Program-made: the position numbers and the translations under genes
NCBI GenBank assembly: GCA_013289785.1
Contig: JABCZE010000085.1
Coordinates: 1-6,926, forward strand
Source of the DNA: Vulcanimicrobiota bacterium
GTDB taxonomy: Bacteria; Vulcanimicrobiota; Vulcanimicrobiia; Vulcanimicrobiales; Vulcanimicrobiaceae
Length of the DNA stretch: 6,926 nucleotides
Direction of reading: 5' to 3'
The notes under the pieces: model-generated
Told to the model about the DNA's origin: nothing
Seen by the model: the letters and a program-made list of their open reading frames with translations, nothing else
Databases searched by the model: none
Part shown: positions 6,417-6,926 of the stretch, one piece after another
Position numbering within the stretch: the first letter of the stretch is position 1
How the letters are laid out: every line of letters begins with the position of its first letter

Positions 6417-6926
6417 CGCGCGCGCACCGCAGCCACCGCCGCGCGCATTTCGTCAAACGTCAACGGGCCGTCGAATGCGCGAATCACAATGCCTTGGCGA
6501 TCGACGAGAACCGTTGTCGGCAAGCCGAGCGCATTGTACGCGCGGCCGTATTGTTGGCGGCCGTCGACCCAAATCGGGAAGCGGATCCCTAGAGAGGCGG
6601 CAAAGGCTCGCGCTCGTTGTGCCGATTCACCTTCGTTGACGCCGACGACCACGATGCCGCGCCCCGCTTCGCCCTCGGCCAAGCGTTGGAGGTCGGGCAT
6701 TTCGGCCCGGCACGGGGGACACCACGACGCCCACAGGTTCATCACAACCAGCGATCCGCGATACTCTTCGAGCGAAACGGCGCGGCCGCGATCGTCGCGT
6801 AAATCAAAGATGGGCGCCCGTTGGCCCGCCAGGCCGCTCGGACCGCCGGCAGCGGTTCGTTGGCCAACGAAGTAAGGTTCCGCGACGTAGACGGCGATAG
6901 CCAGAGCCAGGGCGACGGCCGGCCAG
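6413..6926 (-). CDS. Membrane-anchored TlpA/ResA-like thiol-disulfide oxidoreductase, 5' end outside the window
   Basis: This is an extracytoplasmic thioredoxin-fold protein that would reduce or exchange disulfides, for example on apocytochrome c. The frame is open from the right edge to the stop at 6413, giving 170 residues in the window. Counting from the first full codon, 2-15 (PAVALALAIAVYVA) is the remains of an N-terminal membrane anchor. Residues 35-60 (AGQRAPIFDL, then DDRGRAVSLEEYRG) are the usual TlpA lead-in. The redox motif is WCPPC (68-72, cysteines 69 and 72). The cis-proline loop is GLPTTVLVDRQG near 135-146, and VVVGVNEGE is the typical central strand with its acidic residues. 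A GTG at 6745 could be mistaken for the start, but it lies inside the first core beta-strand of the fold, just before the active site. No ATG, GTG or TTG occurs in frame between it and the edge, so the true start is beyond 6926; probably only a few residues are missing. The stop overlaps the next gene's TTG, so the two are likely co-translated. Confidence 0.93.
   Translation of the reverse strand, partial: WPAVALALAIAVYVAEPYFVGQRTAAGGPSGLAGQRAPIFDLRDDRGRAVSLEEYRGSLVVMNLWASWCPPCRAEMPDLQRLAEGEAGRGIVVVGVNEGESAQRARAFAASLGIRFPIWVDGRQQYGRAYNALGLPTTVLVDRQGIVIRAFDGPLTFDEMRAAVAAVRAR

Noticed and set aside
5644..6639. Long rightward open frame of 331 codons
   Set aside because: It is antisense to the membrane protein and thioredoxin genes, crosses their junction, and is rich in Arg, Ser, Thr and Pro without domain signals.
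6413..6745. Thioredoxin gene starting at GTG 6745 (110 residues)
   Set aside because: The GTG lies inside the core strand just before WCPPC. The frame continues upstream with the TlpA lead-in and a membrane anchor to the window edge.

Overview
The window is a GC-rich, gene-dense bacterial stretch with mostly G/C-ended codons, six genes, and no RNA gene, mobile element or CRISPR array. Several starts are GTG or TTG, Shine-Dalgarno sites are weak, and genes overlap by a few bases. The mix of orphan secreted proteins, a phosphodiester glycosidase with long C-terminal domains and a TlpA-type thioredoxin suggests an uncultured or poorly sampled soil or environmental lineage, for example Eremiobacterota/WPS-2-like. 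That is an impression from style only; no marker gene settles the taxonomy.

Layout, left to right: (1) half of a probable intrinsic terminator at the left edge; (2) a leftward gene for a secreted, proline-rich protein of unknown function (28-801); (3) an 85-base divergent intergenic region with a hairpin; (4) a rightward cluster of three genes, 887-5501: a nitrilase-superfamily amidohydrolase fused to a second, shrunken nitrilase-like domain, an exported YVTN-type beta-propeller protein, and an exported phosphodiester glycosidase (NAGPA/DUF2233 family) with Ig-like and carbohydrate-binding-like C-terminal domains; (5) a leftward pair, 5466-6926: a membrane-anchored TlpA/ResA-like thioredoxin, whose 5' end lies outside the window, followed by a four-helix membrane protein that resembles a reduced ResB/Ccs1. 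The glycosidase and the membrane protein converge and overlap tail to tail by 36 bases.

How the genes may work together: the rightward trio is packed as an operon, with one gap of about 23 bases and one ATGA junction. It combines a cytoplasmic C-N hydrolase with two exported proteins. Cleavage or remodelling of a sugar-phosphodiester glycan at the cell surface, with the propeller as a binding partner, is a reasonable guess but is inference only. The leftward pair looks like a ResA/ResB-style thiol-redox or cytochrome c maturation unit, joined by a TTGA stop/start overlap. No known defence or mobile system is visible. The most distinctive items are the duplicated nitrilase, the possible non-canonical start of the propeller gene, and the compact ResB-like protein.
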